Assembly (NCBI GenBank): GCA_902465435.1 | Contig: CABQNH010000050.1 | Location: 1-9,728, forward strand | Length of the DNA: 9,728 nucleotides | Source of the DNA: an uncultured Eubacteriales bacterium | Lineage (GTDB): Bacteria > Bacillota > Clostridia > Oscillospirales > Oscillospiraceae | Reading direction: 5' to 3' | Shown here: one piece after another, positions 1 through 5,838 of the stretch | Layout: the number at the start of each line of letters is the position of its first letter | Numbering within the stretch: position 1 is the stretch's first letter | Translations under genes and position numbers: made by a program | Notes under the pieces: generated by a model | What the model was told of the DNA's origin: nothing | Database searches by the model: none | What the model saw: the letters and a program-made list of their open reading frames with translations, nothing else

Positions 1-110
1 TGTCCAAGGTGTTTTTTCGTTCATGTTCTCGTTGTTTAATTTACAAGGTACAACCGGTTCACAGAATTCGGAATCCTCGGAAGCATTTGCAACCTCAACC
101 GCTGCGAACT
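1..110 (-). promoter_or_regulatory. Probable rRNA operon leader with boxA-like segment
   Basis: Read on the minus strand, this is the untranslated stretch downstream of the P2 promoter at 116-144, with no plausible gene in it. Around 33-52 it contains TGTACCTTGTAAATTAAAC, which resembles the boxA-type leader segment that I recall from memory before 16S rRNA in Bacillus (TGTTCTTTGAAAACTAAAC). That segment acts in antitermination of rRNA transcripts. Together with two strong tandem promoters, this suggests that a 16S rRNA gene lies just beyond the left edge. The rRNA itself is not in the window, so this is an inference. A leader for another highly expressed stable RNA remains possible. Confidence 0.6.
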
Positions 111-115
111 TTTTT

Positions 116-144
116 ATTATATTGTGCTTTCGATCATTTGTCAA
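116..144 (-). promoter_or_regulatory. Strong sigma-A promoter, probable rrn P2
   Basis: On the minus strand, TTGACA (139-144) and TATAAT (116-121) are both perfect matches to consensus and are separated by exactly 17 bp. After the -10 box come six A residues and then a G at 109. That G is the expected start position, and a G start is typical of rRNA promoters whose activity follows the GTP pool in Bacillota. The flanks are AT-rich, including an A/T-rich upstream stretch that could act as an UP element. It lies 92 bp downstream of a second promoter of the same layout, the usual tandem arrangement of rRNA operons. Confidence 0.88.
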
Positions 145-207
145 GAACTTTTTCACATTTTTACGAAAATGTTTTCTGTTTTTGACTTCTCACTCAAGCG
201 CCCGCTT

Positions 208-236
208 ATATTATCAAATTTTTTCCCGTTTGTCAA
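208..236 (-). promoter_or_regulatory. Sigma-A promoter, probable rrn P1, overlapping gerAB 3' end
   Basis: On the minus strand, TTGACA (231-236, perfect) is followed after 17 bp by TAATAT (208-213, 4 of 6). The predicted start near 201 is a G. The -35 box and spacer lie inside the last codons of the gerAB-like gene (stop at 214-216), so promoter and coding sequence share bases. Its spacing to the second promoter and the identical orientation support a tandem rrn pair. No terminator is visible between gerAB and this promoter. Confidence 0.75.
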
Positions 237-1233
237 GGATTTTTTCACTTTTTGCACCGTTTTTTTCTTTTCCTACAGATAGTAGCACAAGCGGAAGAAC
301 ACCCCAAAATATGGCCACTCCAAGCAGGTAAACCGACTGTGGAAGCCAATTCCCCGCCAGCACCAGCGCGCCGCCCGTAAAAAACTGCCCCCACTGCACG
401 GCTTTCGGCGGGCAGGCGGGCGCCATTGTCAGCACGAGCCGACGGGCAGCTGCGGCAAAGAGCGCCAGAAGTGCAAAATAGGCCGCGTTGACGGCGGCGG
501 AAACGACCGCCTCAAAGCGCTCCATCACACCGAACAGGCTGAGGGATTTTGTCATTACGCCAAACGGGAACGCATCAGACGCGGCGACCTCCGGCGAAAT
601 GCTGCCTGCGGTAACGGCGGACGCCAGCACCGCGAAGGCCGCGACGGCGATGGACCAACCAAGCGGCGAATGCCGCCGTGCGCCCTGCGGAAAATACACA
701 AGAAGCGAGGCCAGCAAAAACGACGGAAGCGCCGCGCCAAGCCCACGCCACGAAAAGCGCGGCCGCAGAAAGCGAAGCGTCAGATCCGGCAGCGAAAAGA
801 CCAGCACGGCCGCAAAAATCGCCGTGCAGAACAAAAACGCCACGCACAGCGCGCGCAGCAGCGCCCGTTCGCCCTGCCCGGCCGCCCAGACCGCTGCAGC
901 CCAGGTCAACAGCGAGATCACGGGGACGGCACGCGCGCCGTCATAAATTCGCTCGCAGGCCTCCGCCGTCCGGCCTGCGGCAAGCAGCAGCCACAGAGCG
1001 CTTACGGCCAGAAGCAGCCTTCCCCACCCTTCGCCGCAGACCTGAAGGCACAGGGCGCCGTAGGGAAGCGCATTTTTCCTGCGCAGGCGCTCCAGCAGCA
1101 GAAAGAACGCCATTCCGAACAGCGCGGCCGCCGCGACGCTCAAATAAGGAAGGCTGGGAAGCCAAAACGCGATCGGCGCCGCCATTGCCAGCACAAGCGC
1201 CGCATACTGCTGCCGATCCGACAAGCTATGCAT
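214..1233 (-). CDS. gerAB: GerAB-type spore germination permease
   Basis: This is probably the integral membrane B subunit of a GerA-type germinant receptor. The family belongs to the amino acid/polyamine permease superfamily and sits in the spore inner membrane, where it takes part in sensing nutrients. The 339-residue protein is mostly hydrophobic, with about ten candidate membrane segments. Residues 222-242 hold the family-like stretch with FPFG and FGVMERFEA, followed by another membrane helix; the GerAB family commonly has a similar 'S.FG..ER' region. The last 18 residues are charged (KEKNG...KREKI) and overlap the downstream rrn-like promoter. The start at 1233 overlaps the preceding gene by 8 bases, indicating translational coupling. 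It is the last gene of the gerAA / GerAC-like / gerAB group. The length is slightly below the usual 360 or so. The family call is firm; the germinant cannot be deduced. Confidence 0.85.
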   Translation of the reverse strand: MHSLSDRQQYAALVLAMAAPIAFWLPSLPYLSVAAAALFGMAFFLLLERLRRKNALPYGALCLQVCGEGWGRLLLAVSALWLLLAAGRTAEACERIYDGARAVPVISLLTWAAAVWAAGQGERALLRALCVAFLFCTAIFAAVLVFSLPDLTLRFLRPRFSWRGLGAALPSFLLASLLVYFPQGARRHSPLGWSIAVAAFAVLASAVTAGSISPEVAASDAFPFGVMTKSLSLFGVMERFEAVVSAAVNAAYFALLALFAAAARRLVLTMAPACPPKAVQWGQFFTGGALVLAGNWLPQSVYLLGVAIFWGVLPLVLLSVGKEKNGAKSEKILDKREKI

Positions 1234-1714
1234 TCTCGATCACCCACCCCGTCTGCGTTCGTTCGACATAAGGAATCCGCGCATGCTCGCCGCGCAGCAG
1301 CGCCGCCCGCAATCGGCCGACGGTCATTTTTCCGTCTCTTGCGCGCAGATACTCTCCAAGCTGCGTGGCATCGGCATCCGACTCCGACGTCAGATAAATC
1401 GCTGCGGCGGGTCGAAACACATCCGCCCTGGCCAATTCCTCCAAAAGGCTCCGGTCGTTGGACACGACACGCTCCGCCGTCTGCAAATATACCTCCCCGG
1501 CCGCCGTTCTTTTCAGGTCGTCCAGCGCGTCGCCGCAGCTTTCGCCCGCGCCGCGCAGCCCCTCGTCGCCGGACAGCAGAACGCGATCCCCCATCCGAAT
1601 CGCCAGCACCGTCTGAACCGGCAAAAGCTTGGCGACATCCGTACTTTGAAACGGCAGCAGCCCTGCCGTCGAAGCGGCGATCGCCGCAAGCAGCATTGCA
1701 ATTACTTTTTTCAT
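1226..1714 (-). CDS. Short GerAC-like (Ger(x)C N-terminal domain) protein without lipobox
   Basis: This 162-residue protein begins with a hydrophobic signal or anchor segment (residues 1-21, MKKVIAMLLAA...). The rest resembles the N-terminal domain of the Ger(x)C subunit: a short beta-rich stretch (VQTVLAIRMGDRVLLSGDEG), a segment on 'LDDLKRTAAGEVYLQTAERVV' lines (residues 65-85), then an alpha/beta region. Normal GerAC proteins are lipoproteins of about 370-400 residues. Here there is no cysteine in the signal region, so no lipobox, and the large C-terminal domain is missing. The gene starts 3 bases after the gerAA stop, with its ribosome binding site (AGAGGTAAGG) in the gerAA end, and it overlaps gerAB by 8 bases. 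It is therefore a regular operon member, not debris. The homology call is from residue patterns only and is moderate. A protein that merely replaces GerAC is the alternative. Confidence 0.6.
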   Translation of the reverse strand: MKKVIAMLLAAIAASTAGLLPFQSTDVAKLLPVQTVLAIRMGDRVLLSGDEGLRGAGESCGDALDDLKRTAAGEVYLQTAERVVSNDRSLLEELARADVFRPAAAIYLTSESDADATQLGEYLRARDGKMTVGRLRAALLRGEHARIPYVERTQTGWVIENA

Positions 1715-1717
1715 ACC

Positions 1718-3154
1718 TTACCTCTGCTTTCGTAGATCCTGCGGATGCAGGCGCGGATCCCGCAGCTTCTGCGTCACCAGCCGCGGGCGCACAAGCTTGC
1801 TTGTCCCCGCAACGTCGGCAAAGGGGTCAAGATAGGCCAGCCCCATCGAGGACAGCCCCGCCAGATGGACGAGCAGCACCAATGCGCCAAGCGTCACGCC
1901 GAAAATTCCCGCAAGGCTTGCGCAGACGGCCAGAACAAAGCGCCAAATGCGGATGGCATCGGAAAAATCCCTGCCCGGCAGCACAAAGCCGCAGATGCCT
2001 GCAATCGACACGACGATCAGCGCCGCCGGAGAAACAAGCTTGGCCTCCACCGCCGCCGTCCCGACGACAAGTCCGCCGATGATGGACACCGTCTGACCGA
2101 TGGACTGCGGCAGGGACAGCCCCGCCTCCTGCAGCAGCTCAAACGCGACGAGCAGAGACAGCACCTCAAACACCGTGGGAAACGGCACAAATTCCTTGCT
2201 TTCAATAATGGCGAGCAGCAGCTTGGTTGGGATCATCTGCTGATGAAACGCCGCCATTGCGGCATAAAGTGCCGGCAGGAACAGCGACAGCAGCAGCGCG
2301 GCATAGCGCAGCACCCGCACGCAGCTCGCCGCCATATAGCCCATGCCGGTATCCTCCGGTGAGGTCATGAGATAAGCAAGATCGACCGGCAGGAGATAGC
2401 CCAGCGGCAGGCCGTCCACCAGAAGGCCGACGCGCCCCGCCAAAAGGCCCTGGCAGAATTTATCCGTCCGCTCCGTATATTGAAGGAGCGGAAACGCCGT
2501 CCTGCGCGAGCCGGTCACATACTCCTCCACCGCGGCGGGAGAAAGCAGTCCCTCGATTTGCAGAGACGCCAGTCTTGCCTTCACTCGCGCGACCAGCTCC
2601 GGATCCGTCAGCCCCTCCACAGACAAAACGCCGACGTTCGTCAGCGTCCGCTCGCCGACGACCGTTTCAAAAATTCGCAGCGCAGGCGTCCGCAAATGCC
2701 GGCGGATCAGGCTGGTGTTCGTGCGGATCGTCTCGGTAAAGGCGTCCTTTGCTCCCTTGACGGTATTTTCGACCTCAGGCGCCGACGGCGAGCGCTTTTC
2801 GGATGTTTTGTCCTCAAACGCAATGGCACCGACACCCGGAAAGAGTACCACGCAGAATCCATTGACCAGCTTATGCGCCGCCGCATCGAGATCCTCGCAG
2901 GCATCGGCAACGGAATTATAGACCACGCCGTCGAGCGCATTTTGATAAAGCGCCTGCATGGAATCGCCCTGAAGCCGCTCGGCCAGCGGCTTGAATACGA
3001 AGTCCGAAATATCGCCGCCGGAGGTCAGCCCGTCGATGGCATAGGTATAGAGCGTCTGCCCGCAAATGCGCAGGACGCGGATATTGAAATCCGCCGCGCC
3101 GTCAAAAAGAGCGCGCAGCTTCTCGTCCGACCAGCAGGTTTCCCGTTCCGCCAT
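1718..3154 (-). CDS. gerAA: GerAA/SpoVAF-family spore germination protein
   Basis: This is the A subunit of a GerA-type germinant receptor, in the spore inner membrane. The 478-residue protein has the family layout: a soluble N-terminal half, then several membrane segments. Recognisable stretches are FTETIRTNTSLIRRH (the highly conserved 'ETLRTN..LIRRR' motif), TERTDKFCQGLLAGRVGLLVDG, and a membrane half with EFVPFPTVFEVLSLLVAFEL, then LPQSIGQTVSIIGGLVVG and AAVEAKLVSPAA. The reading frame is open to 3265, but 3154 is the better start. It has AGAGGTG 7 bases upstream, begins with MAERETCW, and avoids overlap with the preceding gene. The ribosome binding site lies in the 3' arm of an 8-bp hairpin (see 3163-3189). 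It is the first gene of the gerAA / GerAC-like / gerAB operon. SpoVAF is a related paralogue, but the gerAB neighbour argues for a germinant receptor. Confidence 0.9.
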   Translation of the reverse strand: MAERETCWSDEKLRALFDGAADFNIRVLRICGQTLYTYAIDGLTSGGDISDFVFKPLAERLQGDSMQALYQNALDGVVYNSVADACEDLDAAAHKLVNGFCVVLFPGVGAIAFEDKTSEKRSPSAPEVENTVKGAKDAFTETIRTNTSLIRRHLRTPALRIFETVVGERTLTNVGVLSVEGLTDPELVARVKARLASLQIEGLLSPAAVEEYVTGSRRTAFPLLQYTERTDKFCQGLLAGRVGLLVDGLPLGYLLPVDLAYLMTSPEDTGMGYMAASCVRVLRYAALLLSLFLPALYAAMAAFHQQMIPTKLLLAIIESKEFVPFPTVFEVLSLLVAFELLQEAGLSLPQSIGQTVSIIGGLVVGTAAVEAKLVSPAALIVVSIAGICGFVLPGRDFSDAIRIWRFVLAVCASLAGIFGVTLGALVLLVHLAGLSSMGLAYLDPFADVAGTSKLVRPRLVTQKLRDPRLHPQDLRKQR

Positions 3155-3162
3155 AAAAATCA

Positions 3163-3189
3163 CCTCTGCGCTACTTTTCCACGCAGAGG
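3163..3189 (-). promoter_or_regulatory. Hairpin sequestering the gerAA ribosome binding site
   Basis: In the minus-strand transcript, CCTCTGCG (3182-3189) pairs perfectly with CGCAGAGG (3163-3170) across an 11-base loop, and two further G-U pairs are possible at the base. The 3' arm contains AGAGG, the ribosome binding site of gerAA (start 3154), so folding would hide it. This could delay or tune GerAA synthesis. The pairing is seen directly; the effect is inferred. Whether both arms are transcribed depends on the unknown gerAA start site. Confidence 0.5.
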
Positions 3190-3227
3190 CAAAAATATTC
3201 AAAAAAGTCGCGTAAAACCGCTCTGCT

Positions 3228-3470
3228 TCAATACCGCAGGCAGCGCTGCATGCGCGCCTCCGCACGGCGCAGCGTCCGCGAGACGGTGGACTTGTTCACG
3301 CCGAACTCCTCGGCAAGCTGAATGATCGTCTTATTCTCCAAATAATAGCCAATCACGGTGCGCCGCTGCGCGGCCGTCAGCTCGTTTTCAATCACGTTTG
3401 CCAATCGTTTTTTCTGCACCTCCTTGGGCAGCTTCGGGCCAAGATAGCCATTAAAGCGTATAGTTCGCAT
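3228..3470 (-). CDS. Small sigma-70 region 4-like helix-turn-helix protein
   Basis: This is a DNA-binding or sigma-like protein of about 80 residues, of unknown role. After a short N-terminal part (MRTIRFNGYLGPKLPKE), the C-terminal 50 residues have the pattern of sigma-70 region 4: ELTAAQRRTVIGYYLENKT, then the helix-turn-helix IIQLAEEFGVNKSTVSRTL with the usual 'NKSTVSRTLRRAEAR' recognition helix. Region 2 is absent, so alone it should not act as a full sigma factor. The start is uncertain: ATG at 3470 has AAAGGGG 11 bases upstream, while ATG at 3491 has no clear site. It is the last gene of a three-gene operon and overlaps the preceding coding region by 20 bases. A prophage or conjugative-element origin is possible, since such sigma4-only proteins occur there, but nothing mobile is visible nearby. 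Confidence 0.75.
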   Translation of the reverse strand: MRTIRFNGYLGPKLPKEVQKKRLANVIENELTAAQRRTVIGYYLENKTIIQLAEEFGVNKSTVSRTLRRAEARMQRCLRY

Positions 3471-3684
3471 TACGTGCATAACCCCTTTCATAATAGCGTG
3501 CCGTTAACTCCGTCAGCTCGTTCATTTGCTGCAGCATCGGCGTAAGCTGTTTGATGCGAAATTTCAGCTGCCTGCGTTGGTCCGCGTCTTCCTCCCGACG
3601 CAGCGCGGCGCGCAGCTCGCGCAGACGCGTCCGCAGAAGCTGCGCCGCGTAAGCATAATCCTCCGACAGCTCCCGCAGCGTCAT
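3451..3684 (-). CDS. Small coiled-coil protein of unknown function
   Basis: This is a 77-residue, highly charged and probably all-helical protein. Residues 15-62 form a continuous amphipathic helix with leucines at heptad-like spacing (LLRTRLRELRAALRR ... RIKQLTPMLQQMNELTELT), ending in a distinctive tail YYERGYARNANYTL. I recall similar small proteins with a 'YYERGY....YTL' tail next to sigma4-like proteins in Clostridia, without a known function. The start ATG at 3684 lies in an ATGA overlap with the stop of the upstream zinc protein, and its 3' end overlaps the sigma4-like gene, so all three are translationally linked. It may serve as a dimerisation partner for its neighbours; that is inference. 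Confidence 0.75.
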   Translation of the reverse strand: MTLRELSEDYAYAAQLLRTRLRELRAALRREEDADQRRQLKFRIKQLTPMLQQMNELTELTARYYERGYARNANYTL

Positions 3685-3899
3685 TCCTCCACCTCCTTAT
3701 CCATTGCCACGAACCCGTCTGAAGCGAAAAGAATCCGCCGTGCGCAGCGTTCACACAGAATATTCCCGTGCAGCCAGATCACGCGTGAGCTTGCAAAAAT
3801 CTCCCGCTCGCATTGGGAGCAGTGCGCCACCACCGGCTCCGCCTGCACGTCCCGCAGGCGGAGCGGCACGGTCACACCGATCCAAAACGTTTCTGCCAT
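3681..3899 (-). CDS. Small zinc-ribbon-like protein of unknown function
   Basis: This 72-residue protein has two CxxC pairs, C27-C30 (HCSQCER) and C49-C52 (LCERCAR), 18 residues apart, as expected for a structural zinc-binding ribbon or treble clef. No enzyme motif or signal peptide is present, so it is probably cytoplasmic. The start at 3899 has a G-run (GGGGGG) 5 bases upstream as ribosome binding site. It is the first gene of the three-gene operon behind the promoter at 4026-4054, and the leader is about 120 bases and very A/T-rich. Its last codon overlaps the next start (ATGA). Function unknown; a DNA- or protein-binding adaptor for the sigma4-like protein is one possibility. Confidence 0.72.
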   Translation of the reverse strand: MAETFWIGVTVPLRLRDVQAEPVVAHCSQCEREIFASSRVIWLHGNILCERCARRILFASDGFVAMDKEVEE

Positions 3900-4025
3900 T
3901 TGATCCCCCCATTCCTCGTTCTCGTCATTATTCGTGGTTTTTCATCCGTAATTTTGCATTTTCTGGATGTTATATCTATTTTTATTTGTATTTTTTTTTC
4001 CAGTTATTGCCATAACCACACGATG

Positions 4026-4054
4026 AGTGTACTACACAAATTGTGGTATGTCAA
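4026..4054 (-). promoter_or_regulatory. Sigma-A promoter of the small three-gene operon
   Basis: On the minus strand, a perfect TTGACA (4049-4054) is followed after 17 bp by TACACT (4026-4031, 4 of 6). The predicted transcription start is near 4019, giving a leader of about 120 bases before the zinc protein at 3899. The spacer holds the palindrome CACAAATTGTG, which would place a bound repressor directly over the polymerase site. Confidence 0.72.
4035..4045. promoter_or_regulatory. Palindromic operator candidate within the promoter spacer
   Basis: CACAA-A-TTGTG is a perfect 5-bp inverted repeat around one base, lying wholly between the -35 and -10 boxes of the leftward promoter. Related TGTGGT-containing sequences occur at 4011-4020 (TGTGGTTATG, minus strand), 4042-4050 (TGTGGTATG) and 4101-4110 (TGTGGTAAAT). 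They are spread across the divergent intergenic region. The adjacent XRE-family gene at 4131 is the obvious candidate to bind them. The site is seen; the binding is inferred. Confidence 0.55.
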
Positions 4055-4130
4055 GCATTTTTTTCAAGTCGCCTAAAAAAACCAAAATGTGCGCTGCGAA
4101 TGTGGTAAATTTGTGCCGAGGTGATAGGCT

Positions 4131-4490
4131 ATGTTGGGCGCAAGAATTGCAGCGCTGCGGCAGCAGGCCGGACTTTCCCAGCAGGCTTTGGCCAGGCGGC
4201 TGCGCGTCAGCAGCAGCGCCGTCGGAATGTATGAGCAGGGACGGCGCACGCCGCCGGCCGAAACACTGCTCGCACTGGCGGAGGTCTTCGGCGTGACAAC
4301 AGATTTTCTTTTAACCGGCTCGCCGTCGGAACGGGATCTGCCGGCCGTTCGCGCGTTGTTTGCAGCTGCGGCACGGCGAATGGAGGGCAGCGTCCGCCTG
4401 CGCGGAAGCGACGGCCGCGTTCGTGAGCTGAACTGCGAGGATCTGGCGCTGCTGTTTGCCGCCCTCTTGACGGACGACGCCGCAATCTGA
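4131..4490 (+). CDS. XRE-family (Cro/CI-type) transcriptional regulator
   Basis: This 119-residue DNA-binding protein has an N-terminal HTH_3 domain at about residues 4-59. Helices 2-3 read LSQQALARRLRVSSSAVGMYEQGRRTPP, followed by LLALAEVFGVTTDFLLTG, the standard end of this domain. The C-terminal 55 residues are helical, of no recognised family, and may serve for dimerisation. The start has GAGGTGAT about 5 bases upstream. It is divergently oriented to the zinc/coiled-coil/sigma4-like operon, and the space between them contains a promoter-embedded palindrome, so it is most likely the repressor of that operon and perhaps of itself. No convincing promoter of its own is seen. Only 38 bases separate it from tadA, so the two may share a transcript. 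Confidence 0.9.
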   Translation: MLGARIAALRQQAGLSQQALARRLRVSSSAVGMYEQGRRTPPAETLLALAEVFGVTTDFLLTGSPSERDLPAVRALFAAAARRMEGSVRLRGSDGRVRELNCEDLALLFAALLTDDAAI

Positions 4491-4494
4491 TAAA

Positions 4495-4530
4495 ATAACC
4501 GCAGACAAGCGAAGGGAGGTCTGCGGTTAT
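4495..4530 (+). promoter_or_regulatory. Perfect 12-bp hairpin over the tadA translation start
   Basis: ATAACCGCAGAC (4495-4506) is the exact reverse complement of GTCTGCGGTTAT (4519-4530), with a 12-base loop (4507-4518). The loop exposes most of the ribosome binding site (GGGAGG), while the first two bases of the tadA start codon are the last two of the stem. There is no T-run after the right arm (it continues GGGGGAAG), so it is not an ordinary plus-strand terminator. It looks like a translation-control hairpin. On the minus strand the hairpin is followed by TTTTA, but no minus-strand gene ends there. Confidence 0.7.
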
Positions 4531-4993
4531 GGGGGAAGCGTTCATGCGCGAAGCGCTGCGGCTCGCCGCCGAGGCGGCGGCAGACGGCGAGGTTCCGGTT
4601 GGATGCGTCATTACGCTCGGCGACCGGATCGTCGGACGCGGCCGCAATCGTCGCGAAAAAGCAAAAAACGCGTTGTGCCACGCGGAAATTGAGGCCATTA
4701 ACGAGGCCTGCCGGACGCTGGGCGGCTGGCGGCTCTGGCAATGCGACCTGTACGTCACGCTGGAGCCTTGTCCCATGTGCGCCGGCGCAATTCTGAATGC
4801 CCGGATCGTGCACGTTTTTTACGGCGCGCAGGATGCAAAAAGCGGCTCGGTCGGCTCGGTCATCGATCTGTTTTCGCTGCCCTATACGCACCGCCCGCAG
4901 GTGCAGAGCGGCGTTCTGGAGGAGGAGTGCCGCGCGCTGCTTTCCGACTTTTTCCGCGCGCTGCGCGAAAAAAGAAAGGAGCTGACGCCATGA
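4529..4993 (+). CDS. tadA: tRNA-specific adenosine deaminase TadA
   Basis: It deaminates adenosine 34 to inosine at the wobble position of tRNA-Arg(ACG), a zinc-dependent reaction in the cytoplasm needed for decoding CGN codons. The 154-residue protein is full length for the family. It has the HAE motif at residues 51-53 (H51 zinc ligand, E53 proton shuttle) and PCPMC at 80-84 (C81 and C84 zinc ligands). The typical GEVPVG stretch lies at 20-25, and ARIVHVFYGAQDAKSG at 91-106 also fits. The start at 4529 has GGAGG 9 bases upstream. The start at 4544 is weaker but possible. The start codon is partly within a 12-bp hairpin. The gene ends in an ATGA overlap with nudC, so both are in one transcript, possibly with the XRE gene upstream. 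A general cytidine/guanine deaminase is less likely given the TadA-type PCPMCAGAI and GEVPVG context. Confidence 0.93.
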   Translation: MGEAFMREALRLAAEAAADGEVPVGCVITLGDRIVGRGRNRREKAKNALCHAEIEAINEACRTLGGWRLWQCDLYVTLEPCPMCAGAILNARIVHVFYGAQDAKSGSVGSVIDLFSLPYTHRPQVQSGVLEEECRALLSDFFRALREKRKELTP

Positions 4994-5838
4994 TCCAGGA
5001 TATTGCGCCCTCCAAATTTGACAATGCGTTTCGCATGCTTTCTCCGCGGCCGGAGGATTACGCGCTGCTCTACGGTGAACAGGGCGTTTTGGCCTCCCTG
5101 ACACCGTGTCTGCGTCTGCCGCAGATCGGTGCGCTGCCGCCGCTTCCTCTGCGCTACGCCTTTTCCATTGACGAGCGCCGTTACTTTCTTGGTGACGCGA
5201 AGGCAATTTCTCCCTTTGGGGACTACCGCTTCGTTGCCTCGCGCGATTACCGTCTTCTGTCGCCGCAGGACACGGCCTTTGCCTGCGCCGTCGGGGAATC
5301 GCTGCACCGCTGGTATCGCGGAACGTGCTTTTGCGGCGTCTGCGGCACGAGGATGCAGGACTCAGAGACGGAGCGCGCACGGGTCTGCCCGCACTGCGGC
5401 AGCACGGTCTATCCCAAGATCTGCCCTGCCGTGATCGTCGCCGTGACGGATGGCGACCGCCTGCTTCTGACCAAATACGCGGGGCGCGCCTTCCGGCGCT
5501 ATGCACTCATTGCCGGCTTCAACGAAATCGGCGAGACGATCGAACAGACCGTACATCGCGAGGTCTATGAGGAAACCGGTCTGTATGTGCGCGCACTCCG
5601 GTTTTATAAATCGCAGCCGTGGGTGCTGACGGACAGCCTGCTTCTGGGATTCTACGCCGAGCTGGACGGCTCCGACGCCGTCCGGCTGCTCGACGGGGAG
5701 CTGAGCGAGGCGCAGTGGTTTTCCCGTGACGCGCTGCCGGACGACTTTTCCCCGATCAGCCTGACCGGCGAAATGATCACGCGCTTCCGCGACGGCAAAA
5801 AGGCTCCGGCAAAGGCGGAAACGGCTTCCCACCCTTGA
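4990..5838 (+). CDS. nudC: NAD+ diphosphatase / NADH pyrophosphatase NudC (Nudix family)
   Basis: This hydrolyses NAD(H) to NMN(H) and AMP. Family members also remove NAD caps from RNA 5' ends. The 282-residue protein has the full layout. The N-terminal domain comes first, then a zinc ribbon with C115-C118 and C133-C136 (CGVCG, CPHCG). The Nudix box at residues 176-198 matches Gx5Ex7REUxEExGU exactly (G176, E182, R190, E191, E194, E195, G197). A SQPW motif at 208-211, just after the box, is the mark of NudC. It reads SQPWVLTDSLLLGF rather than the more usual SQPWPFP, a small deviation. I chose ATG at 4990 because AAAGGAG lies 8 bases upstream and it overlaps the tadA stop as ATGA; the open frame upstream is a shadow of tadA. 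The C-terminal 15 residues are polar and unlike the family core. Confidence 0.92.
   Translation: MIQDIAPSKFDNAFRMLSPRPEDYALLYGEQGVLASLTPCLRLPQIGALPPLPLRYAFSIDERRYFLGDAKAISPFGDYRFVASRDYRLLSPQDTAFACAVGESLHRWYRGTCFCGVCGTRMQDSETERARVCPHCGSTVYPKICPAVIVAVTDGDRLLLTKYAGRAFRRYALIAGFNEIGETIEQTVHREVYEETGLYVRALRFYKSQPWVLTDSLLLGFYAELDGSDAVRLLDGELSEAQWFSRDALPDDFSPISLTGEMITRFRDGKKAPAKAETASHP

Noticed and set aside
670..2082. 470-residue open frame on the plus strand
   Set aside because: Arg/Pro/Ala-rich composition, runs antisense across three well-supported germination genes, no ribosome binding site or family pattern. It is a GC-driven shadow.
3170..3210. Sigma-F or sigma-G promoter for gerAA
   Set aside because: GAATA and GGAAAAGTA, 15 bp apart, recall a sigma-F pattern but miss key -10 positions. 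No sigma-G CATnnTA box is present. Too weak to call.
4073..5506. 477-residue open frame on the minus strand
   Set aside because: Antisense to the XRE, tadA and nudC genes, which have full motif sets. Composition is Arg/Ala-rich and without domains.
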